Part shown: positions 12,252-24,129 of the stretch, one piece after another
How the letters are laid out: every line of letters begins with the position of its first letter
Position numbering within the stretch: position 1 is the first letter of the stretch
Assembly: GCF_037975245.1 (NCBI RefSeq)
Contig: NC_092576.1
Coordinates: 8,279,501-8,343,500, forward strand
Direction of reading: 5' to 3'
Length of the DNA stretch: 64,000 bases
DNA from: Apostichopus japonicus
Lineage: Eukaryota; Echinodermata; Holothuroidea; Aspidochirotida; Stichopodidae
Translations under genes and position numbers: made by a program
The notes under the pieces: generated by a model
Told to the model about the DNA's origin: nothing
Seen by the model: only the letters and a program-made list of their open reading frames with translations
The model's database searches: none

Positions 12252-12689
12252 TACACAGTACCTAAAAAGCACCACATTTGCTCACATTGTATGTTTAAAG
12301 ACAGTCGATGACTCAAATTTCAAAGCCAATAATGATACTAAAGCCGGAGATAGCTGTAGGGGGTGCGATTTCTCTGCTATAAGTTGTAATCATGTATTTA
12401 AAATTTATGAAATATATCTTTTGCTATTCGGCTGGTTTAGATGTACCAACTAGTGGACAACAATGAAATAAGGAATCTAATGTAACTCCATTGTATTCCA
12501 TAGTTTCGTTTAAAGGAACGCTTTCATTGAAAATCTGTTGAGTAGAAAACTAAGAACAAATATCGAATGACCAATAAACATTTCCAAATATGCTGATAGA
12601 TACGATCATTAAATTATTCTACCTGTCAATCATCACAAGGTGTTCTAACGTTCAGTATTATCTGTTTTATCAGTATTATCCGAAGAAAT

Positions 12690-13165
12690 ACAGGGCAGAG
12701 CTGTTCGGAAGTTAGCTGAAAACTGCATTGGTTCAAGCCTTCCGTCACTCTCATCCTTATATGAAGAGAATATGATGAAGAAACCAAATAACATAAAAGA
12801 AGATCATACACACCTTTCTTACAGTCTTATCATGTTCAACAGATCCGGGATACGATTACAGGTGCCACATACTAAAACGTGCAGGTTCCGTATATCCTTC
12901 TTACCTGAGGCAATACACTTGTTTAACTCGCGTGCAAAGCGATCTGGCCACAGTGTGTGATCTGTCATTTGCAGCCCTCTGTGCTGCTTCCGTTACAGTT
13001 CTGGTTCTGCTTATTTAGTTTTGTTCCAGTAGTTGGTCAATTATAGATTGTTTATTGTATGGTTTTGTTTGTATTCACTACTTTTTGTTTTGTTTACTGT
13101 TGACGGACAATTATTTTGTTTTCTGAAATGGACAATAAAGTTATCTATCTATCTATCTATTTTTA
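12690..13165 (+). mobile_element. Non-LTR retrotransposon 3' end (family 2)
   Basis: Readable pieces in order are KLAENCIGSSLPSLSSLY, then SGIRLQVPHTKTCRFRISF, LPEAIHLFNS and a stop. This is the usual C-terminus of Jockey/CR1-like LINE polyproteins (a xxGxxLPSLxxIY motif, an R-T-R--F-xSF box, then P-A--L-N). A 3' UTR of about 180 bp ends in GACAATAAAG and an ATCT microsatellite (13144-13162), the expected tail. The element is 5'-truncated. Confidence 0.75.
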
Positions 13166-13859
13166 TGTTTTTTATATTAAGAATTGCATTACTAAATCCA
13201 CGATTTCGTTCCAGCAAGGTTTTACATATGTAATATGTGTGATGCCACATTAAACAAAGTTCAGGCTTATATAGTTCTTAGGAGTTGACTGGTGACTGAC
13301 ATCATTCAAGCGGCATATTGAATTCGTATGCACGTCTGTATATCCACATATACGTTTTAATTTGTTACTGAGATCTCTGTAGATGATAGTGTTTCAATAT
13401 TCCTAATATTTGACTATTTCACAGTTTATTACAGTACAGATAATATTTTGTTAAACAAACCGTTATTCGATTTATTCTTGCGATTTTGTATCCTTTTTTT
13501 GTGCGATAAGGTGGACACATACTCAAATTGTATTTGTAAAACGACATAAATATTTATACTGAGCTGATGAATTCATCGTTAAAATTAACACCTCGGTGTT
13601 GCATTGATCCGAATTTTATTAAACTTTCAATGCGTAATATGTAAATTTCAAACCCTTTCATGTAAATAAAAGAATCATATATAAAAGGATCAATTTTCAA
13701 AGGAACTCTGGTAAGAGCTCAGTAATTATTTTTTATAATGTGTTTATGATTTAATAATGTCTAATATAATCTTTAAACGCTTTTTGTTAATAATTTATGA
13801 ATTGGAATTTATTATTATACCCTATAACATGTATATAATTTAGGATTTCAAATATATAT
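13166..13859. other. Intergenic, no gene seen
   Basis: AT-rich sequence. No recognisable gene or repeat. Confidence 0.4.
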
Positions 13860-14830
13860 ATAATAATTGCACATATGCTAAATACGGGTACTGGGTTTAT
13901 TCGTAGGGACCATTAACCTGATTCAAATAGGTTAGTTAATTCTACCACGTTGTTGCTAATATGGAAGTATTCTATTTGGCTTGATTATGTCTTTTTCATT
14001 ATCTATCCTTTTCGTAATGCAGGACGGGAGTTGAATGCCTTCTAATTAGTTTCCTAGTCAATATGGTGTCTTCTATTAAAAACCGAAGACTGACAATCCA
14101 TACATATTCCATCTCAGTGAGAATTGGAAAACAGTTTTGTATGAACAAAATGAAATTTAATGATTGACCGTTAAGTTATACAGTTTCAAAATATATGTTT
14201 CTTTATTACCAACATATGGAAAAAAATATTTTGATTCAATGTTTTCAAATATATCGTACACATTGTACATAATTTTAAAATGGTCTTGAATAACTGCAGC
14301 AATTACATTAATCGTATAACGGTTTATGTCTATATTAATAACTTATTATTAACTAATAAATAGGTTTGTGTGTTGTATATAGTTATCGTATTATGAAGTT
14401 CTAACCTATACAATAACATTAAGAAATACTTACGTTCACATTGGTTTGAATTTTGGTTAGCTGAAATGAAAAAGGTAGTTAGTTGATTCTTGTTTCAGCA
14501 AATACTGATGTTATCAATTTTATGAGTACATCAAGCACATCAAAACAAACCTCTCCATGGTTCTTTCACAGGGATGGGCTTTACATAAAGAAGCGATTAT
14601 CAGAAAAATACTTTGCCCATCAAGAGAACAAAAAGAAGCAAAATTAAAACAAACGTATTGACAAATTGAAGTGCCTGGGCAACACCTGGTACACAGAAAA
14701 TCTTCTATAAGTAAGATAATTAATGGCCGAAAGAAGGATAAACGTAATTTAAATATAAATATTCATGGCATCACGAAATGTATTGACAAATTAGATGGTA
14801 GCCTTTATTGAAGACTAATGAAGTAATCAT
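13860..14830. repeat. Inverted duplicate of 44690-45914
   Basis: The reverse complement of this segment matches the region at 44690-45914. Both contain the reverse-strand sequence ending in GGGAGTTGAATGCC, the ATTATCTATCCTTTTCG string, and a unit with GCCCAGGCACTTCAATTTG. Here the 150-bp unit occurs once (about 14600-14760); at 44751-45200 it occurs three times. Its middle also resembles the LRR 3' flank at 6800-7100, so it derives from an old receptor unit. Confidence 0.75.
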
Positions 14831-15949
14831 GCAGTTGAAGCATAAGAGGAATATATATATATATGCTACGCTCCTGCACCCAAGCAAATGTCCCCCCCCC
14901 CCCCAACAATATTTGAAACAAATCGCCGTCCCTAATTAGAGTTATGGAAGTCAATATTAAAATCATAAGAAGCAAGCATGATTTTATCAACCAGGTTAAT
15001 GGCATTTAGCAGATTGGACGTCTCATAAATAAAAGTAACCATGGAAACATCCGGCGGTTTTCCGTAAACTACAAGCATTGATATGCATGAACGAATAATC
15101 ATTCCGACTTAAATATAGTTGTAAGTAAGGTTCTATCATCGAAGTAATAACACGGCAATATGTTACCATCACTACTAGAAGAATGGTTTTAAGATTCTGA
15201 AGATTGGCATACACTCGTAAAATAAAAGATCATTTAAGTGCATTTAAAGTTGTAGTAATATGGTTTTTAAACAATATTCCATAAAAAAAGCGATACATAC
15301 ATATAACGGTTTTGAAACAAACAAAACAATACGACACAGTTAGCAATACAATAAAATAAAAGTCCGTGAGAATAAAGGGTACTTGCGCTTTGAATATAAA
15401 GTGTCTTACCAAGGTGTAGGCTCTCAGAGATCAACAGAAACAGACTCAGCATTCTGGGGGCTTATTTTCTTTCGGTTGTTGGGTTGGGCTCGACGTACAG
15501 GACTCGCCGCATCCATTATGTGGCGGAGATTTGATTTTCCTCGGGTATTAGATCTTCTGTTACGAAGTAGTTTGTTTCTTGAAGATCACGTCGGGCATTA
15601 GCAATTATAAGTTGTCGTGGAGGGCAAAAAAAAAGAATTTAGATATAATATGACGATGTTTTCCGCTTTGGTGTTGCCCTAAACGATGAGTATTTTGATT
15701 AGTTACACCATTTATGCTGAAGTAGTTGATGAACAACTGTTACACCCACCGATTGGATCTTCATTTTGTTTTACAGGTATTTTACCAACTCTTAAGTTGT
15801 AGCTTCTGGGATATTCTCTGCCTTTAGCTGGGATTCTGAGATTGACTTCAGGTAATGCTATTTTTTAACAGATTTAAGCTTTTAAGAAGGGTACATTTGA
15901 CACAATAATACAAACAACTTCAGTAATCCAGTTCATACAAAACCAAATG
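14831..15949. other. Intergenic, no gene seen
   Basis: Contains a TA microsatellite (about 14852-14866) and a 13-C run near 14892-14904. A moderately GC-richer patch at 15400-15600 holds a 72-codon open frame I do not recognise. Confidence 0.4.
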
Positions 15950-16800
15950 TTAATGCTTTGCAGAACTGCGCCTGGCTCTATAAGAACAATTTGAGCTTTA
16001 ACATGATTATTGATCAAAAAGTGAGATCTCATCCATGTAATTAAAACCAAAAACATTGCCGTGTGTCACTAACTTAAAGGAAAATTAATTTTATACCTGA
16101 TTATCATCAGCATACCTTTCCCTGTTAAAACAAAGCTTTTTAATTTCAGCATACAACGAGCGAATAAAACAATTAACGTTATCCGGACAAGTACGGCCCC
16201 TAGAGGAACCCCACATGTAATATGAAGGTAACCAAAAAAGCTAGTACCAACTGTGACTCTCTGAGTTCTACCCATAAGAAAATATTTACACCACCTATAA
16301 ACAGTACCCTGCACACCAATAGCATGAAAAGGAATATTCAAGAGTTTAGGTAGATCAACCGTGTCGATAGCAGCGCTGAGATAAAGCAGCAAAATAATCG
16401 AAGCAGTCTTCTAATCAGAAGCAACCAAGAGTTGTTAACATTTTTTTTTTGTATAAGAGTGGTTTCTTTACTATTGCAATTTTCACATCCACAGAATGAT
16501 GGATATTTTAACGATTGTTTATGTCCATGTGATCATTCAATCTTTTAAGGACTACTCTCTCAATGAATTTGCCCACAAATGCAAGATTGGAAATAGGTCT
16601 ATGACTTTTTTTGAATTTTCCTAAACGCAAATGTTTAGGTCGTAGGTCTGATATCAACAGTCTTAACGCCCTCCATGGATACCGCTGAAAGAGAATGATT
16701 AACTAATTTGCACCAGATTGGTAGAAGTAACTCCAGGTTATCTTTTACCACTTCTCCAGGTCAGGGGTCACTGTAACCACAGCGAACAACATTTCATTTG
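15950..16800 (-). mobile_element. LINE reverse transcriptase fragment
   Basis: Decayed minus-strand RT. Readable in order: NLAFVGKFIE-like finger sequence, RLNDHM-like sequence, the palm motif A region LLYLSAAIDTVDLPKLL (standard form LDLSAAFDTVDH), then GTVYRWCKYFLMGRTQRVTVG and the TCGVPLGAVL box (standard CGVPQGSVL). Stops and frameshifts separate the blocks, and the catalytic YADD region is not readable. The family is CR1/Jockey-like by these motifs. It is dead. Confidence 0.8.
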
Positions 16801-17464
16801 ATCATCTTCTTCTGTTCATCGGAAGCGAAGTGTGTCAGAATACTAATGGAATAAACTGATGTTTATTAATCTATATCTCGTATTTGTATCAATAGGCAAT
16901 ACACCGATGGGATGTGGGTGGGGGGTGAACGACCTCACGTGAATGGCCGCAAAATTTCGCTGCAACAGTTGCGCTCCAACAACATTACCTCGAATCCGGT
17001 CCGCATCTTCACCGCCAACCTAACCACATTTCCATTGTAACTAATTTAGTTTATTGCTATGTTCGAAGGGAATGCTTAACTGATATTGTAAGCGTTTACA
17101 CGAATTCTATAGAAATAATTCAAAACAAGAGCTGGAAACAGGGATGGTTGACTCACCAAACTGGTTTGACATTCCGTAAGTACTCACACAACAGTCAAGC
17201 TTTTACACAGTGGAAAGTCTGTAAGTCTTACTGATGTTTTTTTTTTTATTTATATTTTGTAATTCCTCTTATATCCATGAGTATTAAAGCCAAAGTTAAT
17301 GCAACTTTCATACCTTGTTCGAAAAATATTTAGTAGTTTCCAAAGTCATACAACACAATCAGTTGTCTTTTTGATCTAATGACTTTTTAAGTTTTAACGT
17401 ATATTCTTTTCACTTTCAATGGAATTGCTGTGATATATGTTGACCTAACATTACACACACTCCA
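16801..17464. other. Intergenic plus far 3' flank repeat of unit C
   Basis: 16801-17257 shows nothing I recognise. 17258-17460 repeats 5275-5500 (shared string CTCTTATATCCATGAGTATT) and is the outer edge of the unit-C 3' flank. Confidence 0.5.
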
Positions 17465-18620
17465 GGTAAAGTGGGAATAACATCCAACATAGGTGAAGGG
17501 CAAATTAGGTTTGTTGCTCAAAATGCTGCACTAGTAGCAGTTCCAATTAAGACAATTGAATATGAAAGTAGTGCAGATCCGGAGTTATCATTACCCAGTG
17601 ATTGTTTACAGAAGAAAAATTGGTTTAGAATGTCCCAGTGGATATAAATGGTGAGAAATGAATTGGCAGTCCTTGGTAAACTGCTTCTTGTGGGCATTAG
17701 AATAATCATTCCAAAGGTGCACCGTAGTCAGATTGAAGACTTAGCTCCCGAGGGTCACCGTGGGATAGCAGAAAGTAAACAGAGGCTACGAACGAAAATT
17801 TGGTGTCCAGGCGCTGACAGAGATATGGAAGGAAAATGTAGAACATGCCAAGGTTGCAAAGTTGTTGGCCCAGCGCCAAACCCTGATCCAATACAGACAA
17901 CCCCGCTACCAACTCTACCATGGAGAGATGTAGCAGCTGATTTTATGGTACATCTACCAGATGGGTCTTATCTAATCGTAGTTGTAGATTTTTTCAGTAG
18001 ATATTTTGAAGTGGATGTTCTAATGTTCTGAAAGAATTATCAAATCACTTGCGAGTATGTAGAACGGCTATCCAGAAACCATCAAACAGATAATGGTTCA
18101 AGTTTTGTTCTGGTGAATTTGAATCGTATTTAGAAACTTGTGGTATAAGTCATAGGAAGACGACACCATGTTGGCCTCAGGCTAAAGGTGAGGTGAAGTG
18201 GCAGAATCGTACCCTCCTTAAATCCCTAAACTTGCCCAACTCGAAAAGAAGGATTGAGAAGTAAATTGAATCATATTCTTGTGGCATATCGTTCTACCCC
18301 ACACAGTACAACCGGAGTGAGTCCGGCAGAACTTTTGTTTCATCGAAATATTCGTACGTTTCAGTGTATGATAGGGAAGCAGAAATGAAACAAAGATCTA
18401 AGGATTATAGTGACACCAATAAAAATGCCACGGAAAACGAAATAGTCTTTGCTGACAAAGTCCTTGTTAGACAGGATAAAGGTAATAAGTTGTCGTCACT
18501 TTATAATTCAGAACCGTTTGAGATTGTAGATATGCACCACACTCAAGTCACCATTTAATCACCCCAAGGTGTGAAGTATAAAACAAATGCCTCACACTTG
18601 AAGGAGTATCACCAAGGTGA
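17465..18620 (+). pseudogene. Ty3/gypsy retrotransposon integrase fragment
   Basis: The 3' half of a gypsy pol, 5'-truncated and frameshifted. It starts in the tether before integrase (DPELSLPSDCLQKKNWF). The HHCC zinc finger follows: H in LAPEGHRGI, then CRTCQGC. The catalytic core start DVAADFMVHLPDGSYLIVVV carries the first Asp, and DFFSRYFEV follows. After a frameshift near 18030, the second Asp region (TDNGSSF) and the Glu region (PQAKGEVKWQNR) appear, then AYRSTPHSTTGVSPAELLF, and a C-terminal segment with DKVLVRQDK and ASHLKEYH. At least two frameshifts and an in-frame stop after HTQVTI make it inactive. Confidence 0.9.
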
Positions 18621-19130
18621 GATTTGTTATACTAATCCAGGTAGTGGTGATCGAAGAGAACCATTATTTGATACGCAAGATAGAGGCGCAATGATTGGGA
18701 GAGTTTGTTACGGACTCCAGACCAGTCCGTAGTAAGCACCCTCCGAGGTTCTTGGATGATTATTTTCAGTAACTGGTTTATTATAATGACTATTTTTATT
18801 GTAACTTAGTCTTAACTTCAACAAGGGAGTTAAGTGTGTTAGTTGTTTTTGTGTATTCATTGTTGATAGAGCAACTACCTAATATTCAAGATATGTATTT
18901 TTCATTAAAACAAAATGTTTTTTATCCTCTTTGTTTGTTAAACATTACCATGTGGTTACAGTGAAAAAAAGGGAAGTATGTTGTGTAATGGTAATAACTA
19001 TGTGTTTGATTTGTTATAGCGCTACCAAATAGATATTCAAAAGATGGCCGAATACAAAAGTAAAAACAAATTGTGAAACATGTTTATGTTTCTAGTAAAC
19101 TCCGAGACATCCTGATTGGGAGAATATTAC
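18621..19130 (+). mobile_element. Gypsy 3' untranslated region
   Basis: Follows pol directly and recurs at 38625-39105 next to unit E (shared strings GAGGCGCAATGATTGGGAGA and GCACCCTCCGAGGTTC). The junction back to host sequence, CTAGGAAG then GAGAAACAAAGAGAATGA, is the same in both units. I cannot define LTR boundaries. Confidence 0.65.
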
Positions 19131-20951
19131 GACACTCATCTAGGAAGAAAAGACATAATGAGAAACAAAGAGAATGAACAATACGCTTTTTGGTTTTTTT
19201 TTTAATTGATTAATTCTTTTAATTTTTTTTTCATGTTGGACAAAGTTGAAAGATTTATAAACATTTATATGAGTATTCATTATTAACAATGTAATCATTT
19301 TTATCAAAATTTCTAAGTGCTTACCCGAGTCAATGTTGTAATGTTACATGATATATTTAAGTCACACCAAACTATTATGTACGATATTTTACTAGTGTAC
19401 CGTTTTGTCTCGAATCTCCGATAGGTATTTAATGAATACAAGGCTGCCGCGAGAAGCATACTCAGACAATAACTCAGCGGAAAGGCAGTACATTTACCAG
19501 GATTTATTCACCAATTAAACATACAGCTTTACATACTTCTACGAGATTTAAGGTTACGGATATCAATATGCAATGGTTGCAGTTTATTTCAAACCGTTTT
19601 ACAAATTATGTGCAATGCCTACGATGTATTTTATTCCATTTAATCATAAATATTATTTATATCAGCTGATAATAAAGAACATATATATATATATGTATAT
19701 ACATATTTCTAAATGTGTATAAGTTTATGATCATCCATTGTACCTCATTTGTTTATATAAAACTGTTTCCCAATTATCACTGAGATGGAATCTGCATGGA
19801 TTGTCAGACTTCAGTTCTTCTTCGACATAATATGCATCAAGAATTAATATTATATAAATATATTCTAGACACAAGACACCATTATGACTATGAAAATTAT
19901 TCGACGGCATTCAACTCCCATGGGATTTGTATATGAAGCAAAATGAACAATTCTTGTCGCTATGACATATTTTATATGTTATTGACCATTTACACATAAA
20001 ACAACACTGTAACTTATAGCGTCTTTCTCAAAGTAACAGCCAAAGACAGGATCATTCAGTCATGTATTAACCCCGGGTTACCTGCACACGAAATCCAGTC
20101 AACATGCATTATTCATAAAACTGGAATAGTCGTTTGTGTTAAACATATTAGAGACATGCGCAGAATAGTAAAACTTGAAAATAATACAGTGATTCTACGA
20201 TACAAAACATACGTTATGTAGAATATCATTAATCAAACCACAATAATTGGGTTAGGAAGTTTTAAAAAAAACTTTAATTATTCAAACAAACCGTTTGGTA
20301 ACACTTTAAATATTATTTCATTCGTAAAGGAACTTGATCTTATAAAATTGATTTTGACAGTGTAACGAAATTTTCTCAAATCGTGTCATACTTTAATTGA
20401 ATATGAAATTCAAGTGGGCTTCAATTGGGTTTTGAAAATCCACAGTCATCAACGATAGCTCATTTTCTTTGCTTCATAAGTAGCCTAAGGAGATCAACAT
20501 GTAGGTGGAGTGTTCTTCTACACAATGCATAAATCTAACATTATTTGACTTATTTAGACTTACTTGATAATTATTGTATATAGTAGCGCTGATGCGCTTT
20601 TGTGAGAAAATTCAACTGGGAAATTAAGATGAAGTTAAATTATAATAATTTGACTTATTCCTCAACGATCAATTCTATTGGAACGAATGAAAAAGTGAGA
20701 AATACTCAACAGAATCATCATTTTCTGAAATGAAGTTTCTTCCATGGTGTTAACTTTATAAACATTGTGAAAGGCTCACGAAAATAGTCCTACTGTTATC
20801 ATAAGCTTTATTTCATTGGTGAAACCTGGTTAGATTAGGTAAAGATGTTGACAAAAAATCTATTTTCTGTACTTTTAAAGTGAACAACTTCAAGGTAATA
20901 TGATTTAACAGTTATTATTTTGATGAAGTCAAGTTGTTTATCCTTCTCCAG
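19131..20951 (-). repeat. 3' flank of LRR unit C
   Basis: Non-coding spacer matching 5470-8111 and 39120-41328. It contains a TA run at 19680-19700 that is the empty version of the site holding a Penelope fragment in unit E. The site where D, F and G carry a LINE insertion is also empty here (about 20620-20645). Confidence 0.75.
20807..20812 (-). terminator. Poly(A) signal of LRR-C
   Basis: AATAAA on the minus strand, about 140 bp past the stop codon and conserved in position across the family. Confidence 0.6.
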
Positions 20952-22472
20952 TTACGTTGGTACGTCTTCACTTATCGACGCACAAACCTTTCTAACTAAC
21001 TTTAAAAGTATTGGAAATAGAAACAACGTGATAATAACTAAACCGAATAGTAACACCCGACCGTTTATATCATGATCAACTACTGTAGTACCGCCGCTCA
21101 CTGTAACAGATACAATATGAGTCAATGTTGTTTTCTCGTAATCTGTTTCACATCTTGTAAAATTTACTGAGCTAATCTTTTGATTATTGTATTCATTGGG
21201 TGTCGCACAACTAGGAAAAAGTGTCTCGTGAGTATTGGACATTAACAAATAGTCTCTCAAATAAATTGCATAGCAATCGCAATTTATAGGATTATCTAAA
21301 AGGTTCAATGTTGAATATCCATACAAGTTGTTTAAAGTGTCAACGTCAAGAAATTCGATTTGGTTTCCAGCCAAATCGAGGAACCGAAGATAAGGATTGT
21401 TAGAAATGAGGTTTGGATTGATCGACTCTATCTTATTATATTCAAGTGAAAGAGCACTTAACTTTGTATTTCGATTAAAAAGGTCTAGATCAGTAATGTT
21501 TTTAATAAGGTTGCGAGACAAGTTAATTTCTTCAACGTTAGGGAAATATGAAAAGAATGGTGAAGAAATATCTTCTATGAAATTATTTGCTATTTCAAGT
21601 TGAACCACTGATGAAGAGTTGTTATTAAACCAATTTATTGGCAAATATGAAATATTATTATAGCTGAGACTGACAGAACGCAGTGACGTGAATCCGTAGA
21701 AATATGCTGAGTTTGAGTTAACCAAGTAATTATTTTTTAATACTAGAGATTTTAGAGATTTATGGTAAACATATGTTCCAGTAAGAAACACTAACTCGTT
21801 GTAACCTAAATCAAGTGATTCCAAATTTTGCAGATACTGAAGTATATTAAGGGAAAATATTGATATCTTGTTCTTGGATAAGTTTAAAGTTTTCAGCGAA
21901 CTAAATCCACGTAGTGTATCGTCTTTAACAACCACCAATCGGTTATGCGATAAATTCAGGCTTTCTACAGAAGTTAAATTTTGAAAAACATTACCAATAT
22001 CAACGATACCGTTGGTACTTAAATATAGGTTTTCCAAACTCATCATGCCTTGGAAAATTCTTGTGGGCAGTGTTTCGATATTGTTATGACTTATGTAAAT
22101 ATTCTTCAATTTCGTCAAATTTCGAAAATATGTCGAATTAATATTATCAAGCAATAGCTTACCATTGTTAATAAAGGATAACTCTCTTAAGTTATTCAGA
22201 CCGGCGAGAAACCGCCAGTCACCATTTTGAATGAATGTTGAATTACTATTGCTTATGACCAGAGCCGCCAATTTTTGAGAGAGTTCCTTTTCAAACTGGT
22301 CTGAACTATTTGACATAAGTTTGCTGCAAACTAGAGTATAATATAACGGACAACAGTTGGACGGGGTAGGATTCTCGCAGTCATCATATACATCCCAATA
22401 TAAACCACACGTTTTAGACCGTATTTTCAAAACTAGAAATGTCAAAGTCGCGAGAATAAAGTATTGAGACAT
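20952..22472 (-). CDS. LRR transmembrane receptor, copy C
   Basis: Intact 506-codon single-exon frame with an ATG in good context (ACA before ATG). Layout: signal peptide at about 1-20; Cys-rich LRRNT with cysteines at 22, 32, 40, 41 and 49; about 13 LRRs of 23-27 residues from 68 to 385 (pattern LxxLxLxxNxL); LRRCT 394-441 with CDC and two further Cys; Ser/Thr/Gly stalk 442-470; membrane helix about 471-490; basic stop-transfer and tail of about 15 residues with a juxtamembrane Cys, ending EDVPT. It has many N-x-S/T sites. By architecture it is a cell-surface pattern-binding receptor of the Toll/VLR-like LRR type. The absence of a TIR domain means signalling would need a partner. Copy-specific residues cluster in LRR7-LRR12 (S242, K246, S268, E293, A295). 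The first 222 codons match D at all but two residues. Confidence 0.9.
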   Translation of the reverse strand: MSQYFILATLTFLVLKIRSKTCGLYWDVYDDCENPTPSNCCPLYYTLVCSKLMSNSSDQFEKELSQKLAALVISNSNSTFIQNGDWRFLAGLNNLRELSFINNGKLLLDNINSTYFRNLTKLKNIYISHNNIETLPTRIFQGMMSLENLYLSTNGIVDIGNVFQNLTSVESLNLSHNRLVVVKDDTLRGFSSLKTLNLSKNKISIFSLNILQYLQNLESLDLGYNELVFLTGTYVYHKSLKSLVLKNNYLVNSNSAYFYGFTSLRSVSLSYNNISYLPINWFNNNSSSVVQLEIANNFIEDISSPFFSYFPNVEEINLSRNLIKNITDLDLFNRNTKLSALSLEYNKIESINPNLISNNPYLRFLDLAGNQIEFLDVDTLNNLYGYSTLNLLDNPINCDCYAIYLRDYLLMSNTHETLFPSCATPNEYNNQKISSVNFTRCETDYEKTTLTHIVSVTVSGGTTVVDHDINGRVLLFGLVIITLFLFPILLKLVRKVCASISEDVPT

Positions 22473-22701
22473 TGTCCTTAAAAACCTTATTGGCCTTTTT
22501 GTTGCAAAAAGACAGCCCAGTAACGAAATGAGTCAAACCCGTGAGAGGGTCTGGATAAAAACTACTATAACGAACACATGGAGTGATATGATCGTCAGCA
22601 GGAAGATACCAGTCTTTGTAGGAACCTAAATTAAATGATGTGATCGTTTCTCATGGAACTTTCATACCCGTTCCTTAACGTATTCCGCGCGCCTGACGTC
22701 G
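22473..22701 (-). promoter_or_regulatory. Candidate promoter of LRR-C
   Basis: TGAGTCA (AP-1) at 22529-22535 and TGACGTCG (CRE-like) at 22694-22701, both conserved in the other units. The segment is nearly identical to D's. No obvious TATA box. Confidence 0.4.
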
Positions 22702-23748
22702 TTTCTGTTATAATTCGTTTATGACGGATATTACAATTATTGTTTGATACAAGTTTGATACAATTCTTCTGCTTTCCAAGTAACCTTTAATTTGCGGATA
22801 TACAATGCAGAGCTGTTAGGAATGAACATGTCCTCTCTGGATTGCTGTGAAGGTATTCACCCAATGAAACCAACATTTGGTAATGTAGTGATATTTAACC
22901 TTATAGAATCAACATTGATCAACTCCAACAGTTCCTTGGAGAATTATGATAACATATATTTTAATACACAAACTCCAAATGTGTTGAAAATCGATGTCGA
23001 TCAAAAGTCGAAAATAGGAAGAGCATTCCTCCCCAAAAAGGTTTATTCATCTGGAGGTGAGGTGTAAACATCACCCGTATACACAGAACAAATATTCTTC
23101 TTAGCACAACAGAGAGATGAATAAAGTAGCGTCGATACACCAGGACATTGAAATTAATAAAGCTGATAAACCAGGACAGTTTTATCAAGAAATTTGTAAT
23201 ACATATTTCCTTCAAAAAATTGTCTTTCCAAATATGTCTTAGTTGCATGAAAAATCAATGAGGTTACTTGTCCATAGAATAAATCTCTTTAAGGCAATCA
23301 TATGCAGTTGTAATAGTCGCATCGATACACCAGAACTGAGTTAGTATTAACGTTTATATAACAGGACTGTTAAGCAAAGACACTGAAATTATGTTTTCCA
23401 GCACAAATTCCTCTTTGTAATTTTTCCATCAGTTCCATGAAAGAATATATTAGCTACATTCAAGAATAGTGAAAACATTTACTTTGACACAACAAGGTTG
23501 AGATGGAAATAGCTGCGTTGATACAATAACATGTCCAGGACTAAAGTTCACGTTGATCCATCAGAATGGTGCATAACACATCAAAATATTAGTATGTTGG
23601 ATGTCGTAAAAATATTCACTTAAATCCTCCTTCTAGTTATGATAAACAAAAAAGTAACACTGGTAAGTTCATGCTTCATTCTCTCCTGGTATTAAAGTGA
23701 AAAAAAAGAAGGTTTAAGAATAATCAGGAGACAGCCGCAAAATCTTTC
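22702..23748 (-). repeat. 5' flank of LRR unit C
   Basis: Shared with D (31996-33042), F (53729-54905) and G (62598-63645). C and D differ at only about three positions over the whole 5' flank that I could see. It holds a plus-strand open frame of 91 codons without an ATG at its start, which I reject as a gene. Confidence 0.8.
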
Positions 23749-23761
23749 GACAATCTTACCT
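23749..23761. repeat. Left target-site duplication of the Penelope insertion
   Basis: GACAATCTTACCT, repeated at 26173-26185. Unit D at 33039-33055 shows the sequence once, uninterrupted. Confidence 0.85.
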
Positions 23762-23779
23762 ATGTGTAAAAGTAAGTTG

Positions 23780-23818
23780 GCCTGACGTTTCGATCCTAGC
23801 AGGATCTTCTTCAGAGGC
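23780..23818 (-). ncRNA. Compact hammerhead-like ribozyme motif, left arm
   Basis: Minus strand: GCCT, then CTGAAGA, then hairpin GATCCT-GCT-AGGATC, then GAAAC, GTC and AGGC. CTGAAGA fits the hammerhead CUGANGA box and GAAA its partner. GCCT/AGGC forms stem I, and stem III is missing. Small hammerhead variants lacking stem III that act as dimers are known in Penelope-like elements. One extra A between box and stem II is odd. Confidence 0.6.
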
Positions 23819-24129
23819 TAAATGACAAGTTACAGTAACAGAGGGGACAAAAACACGCACAGAATACAGACAGGTTAATGAGCACGGTGAACACAATGAG
23901 ATGGATGAAAGGGGATTATAAGTAGAAAGCAACAGGAGAAGAGGAGAGGAAGGAGATAAACTGTGGAGGGACAAAGAGAGGATTAAAGGCACAGGGTGAG
24001 GAATAAACTGGAGAGGGACAAAGACAGAAAGGTGTGAAGAAAAATGGAGGGGAAGAGAGCTGTAAGAGGAAGAGTGAAAGGGGGGGGGGGAAGGGAGAAA
24101 GGGGAGAAGGAGTAGGGAACAGAGGAAAG

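Noticed and set aside
22792-23067. Plus-strand 91-codon frame (also 32086, 53819, 62688) as a gene
   Set aside because: Starts on TTG, varies mostly by replacement changes, and is broken by indels in units A and E.
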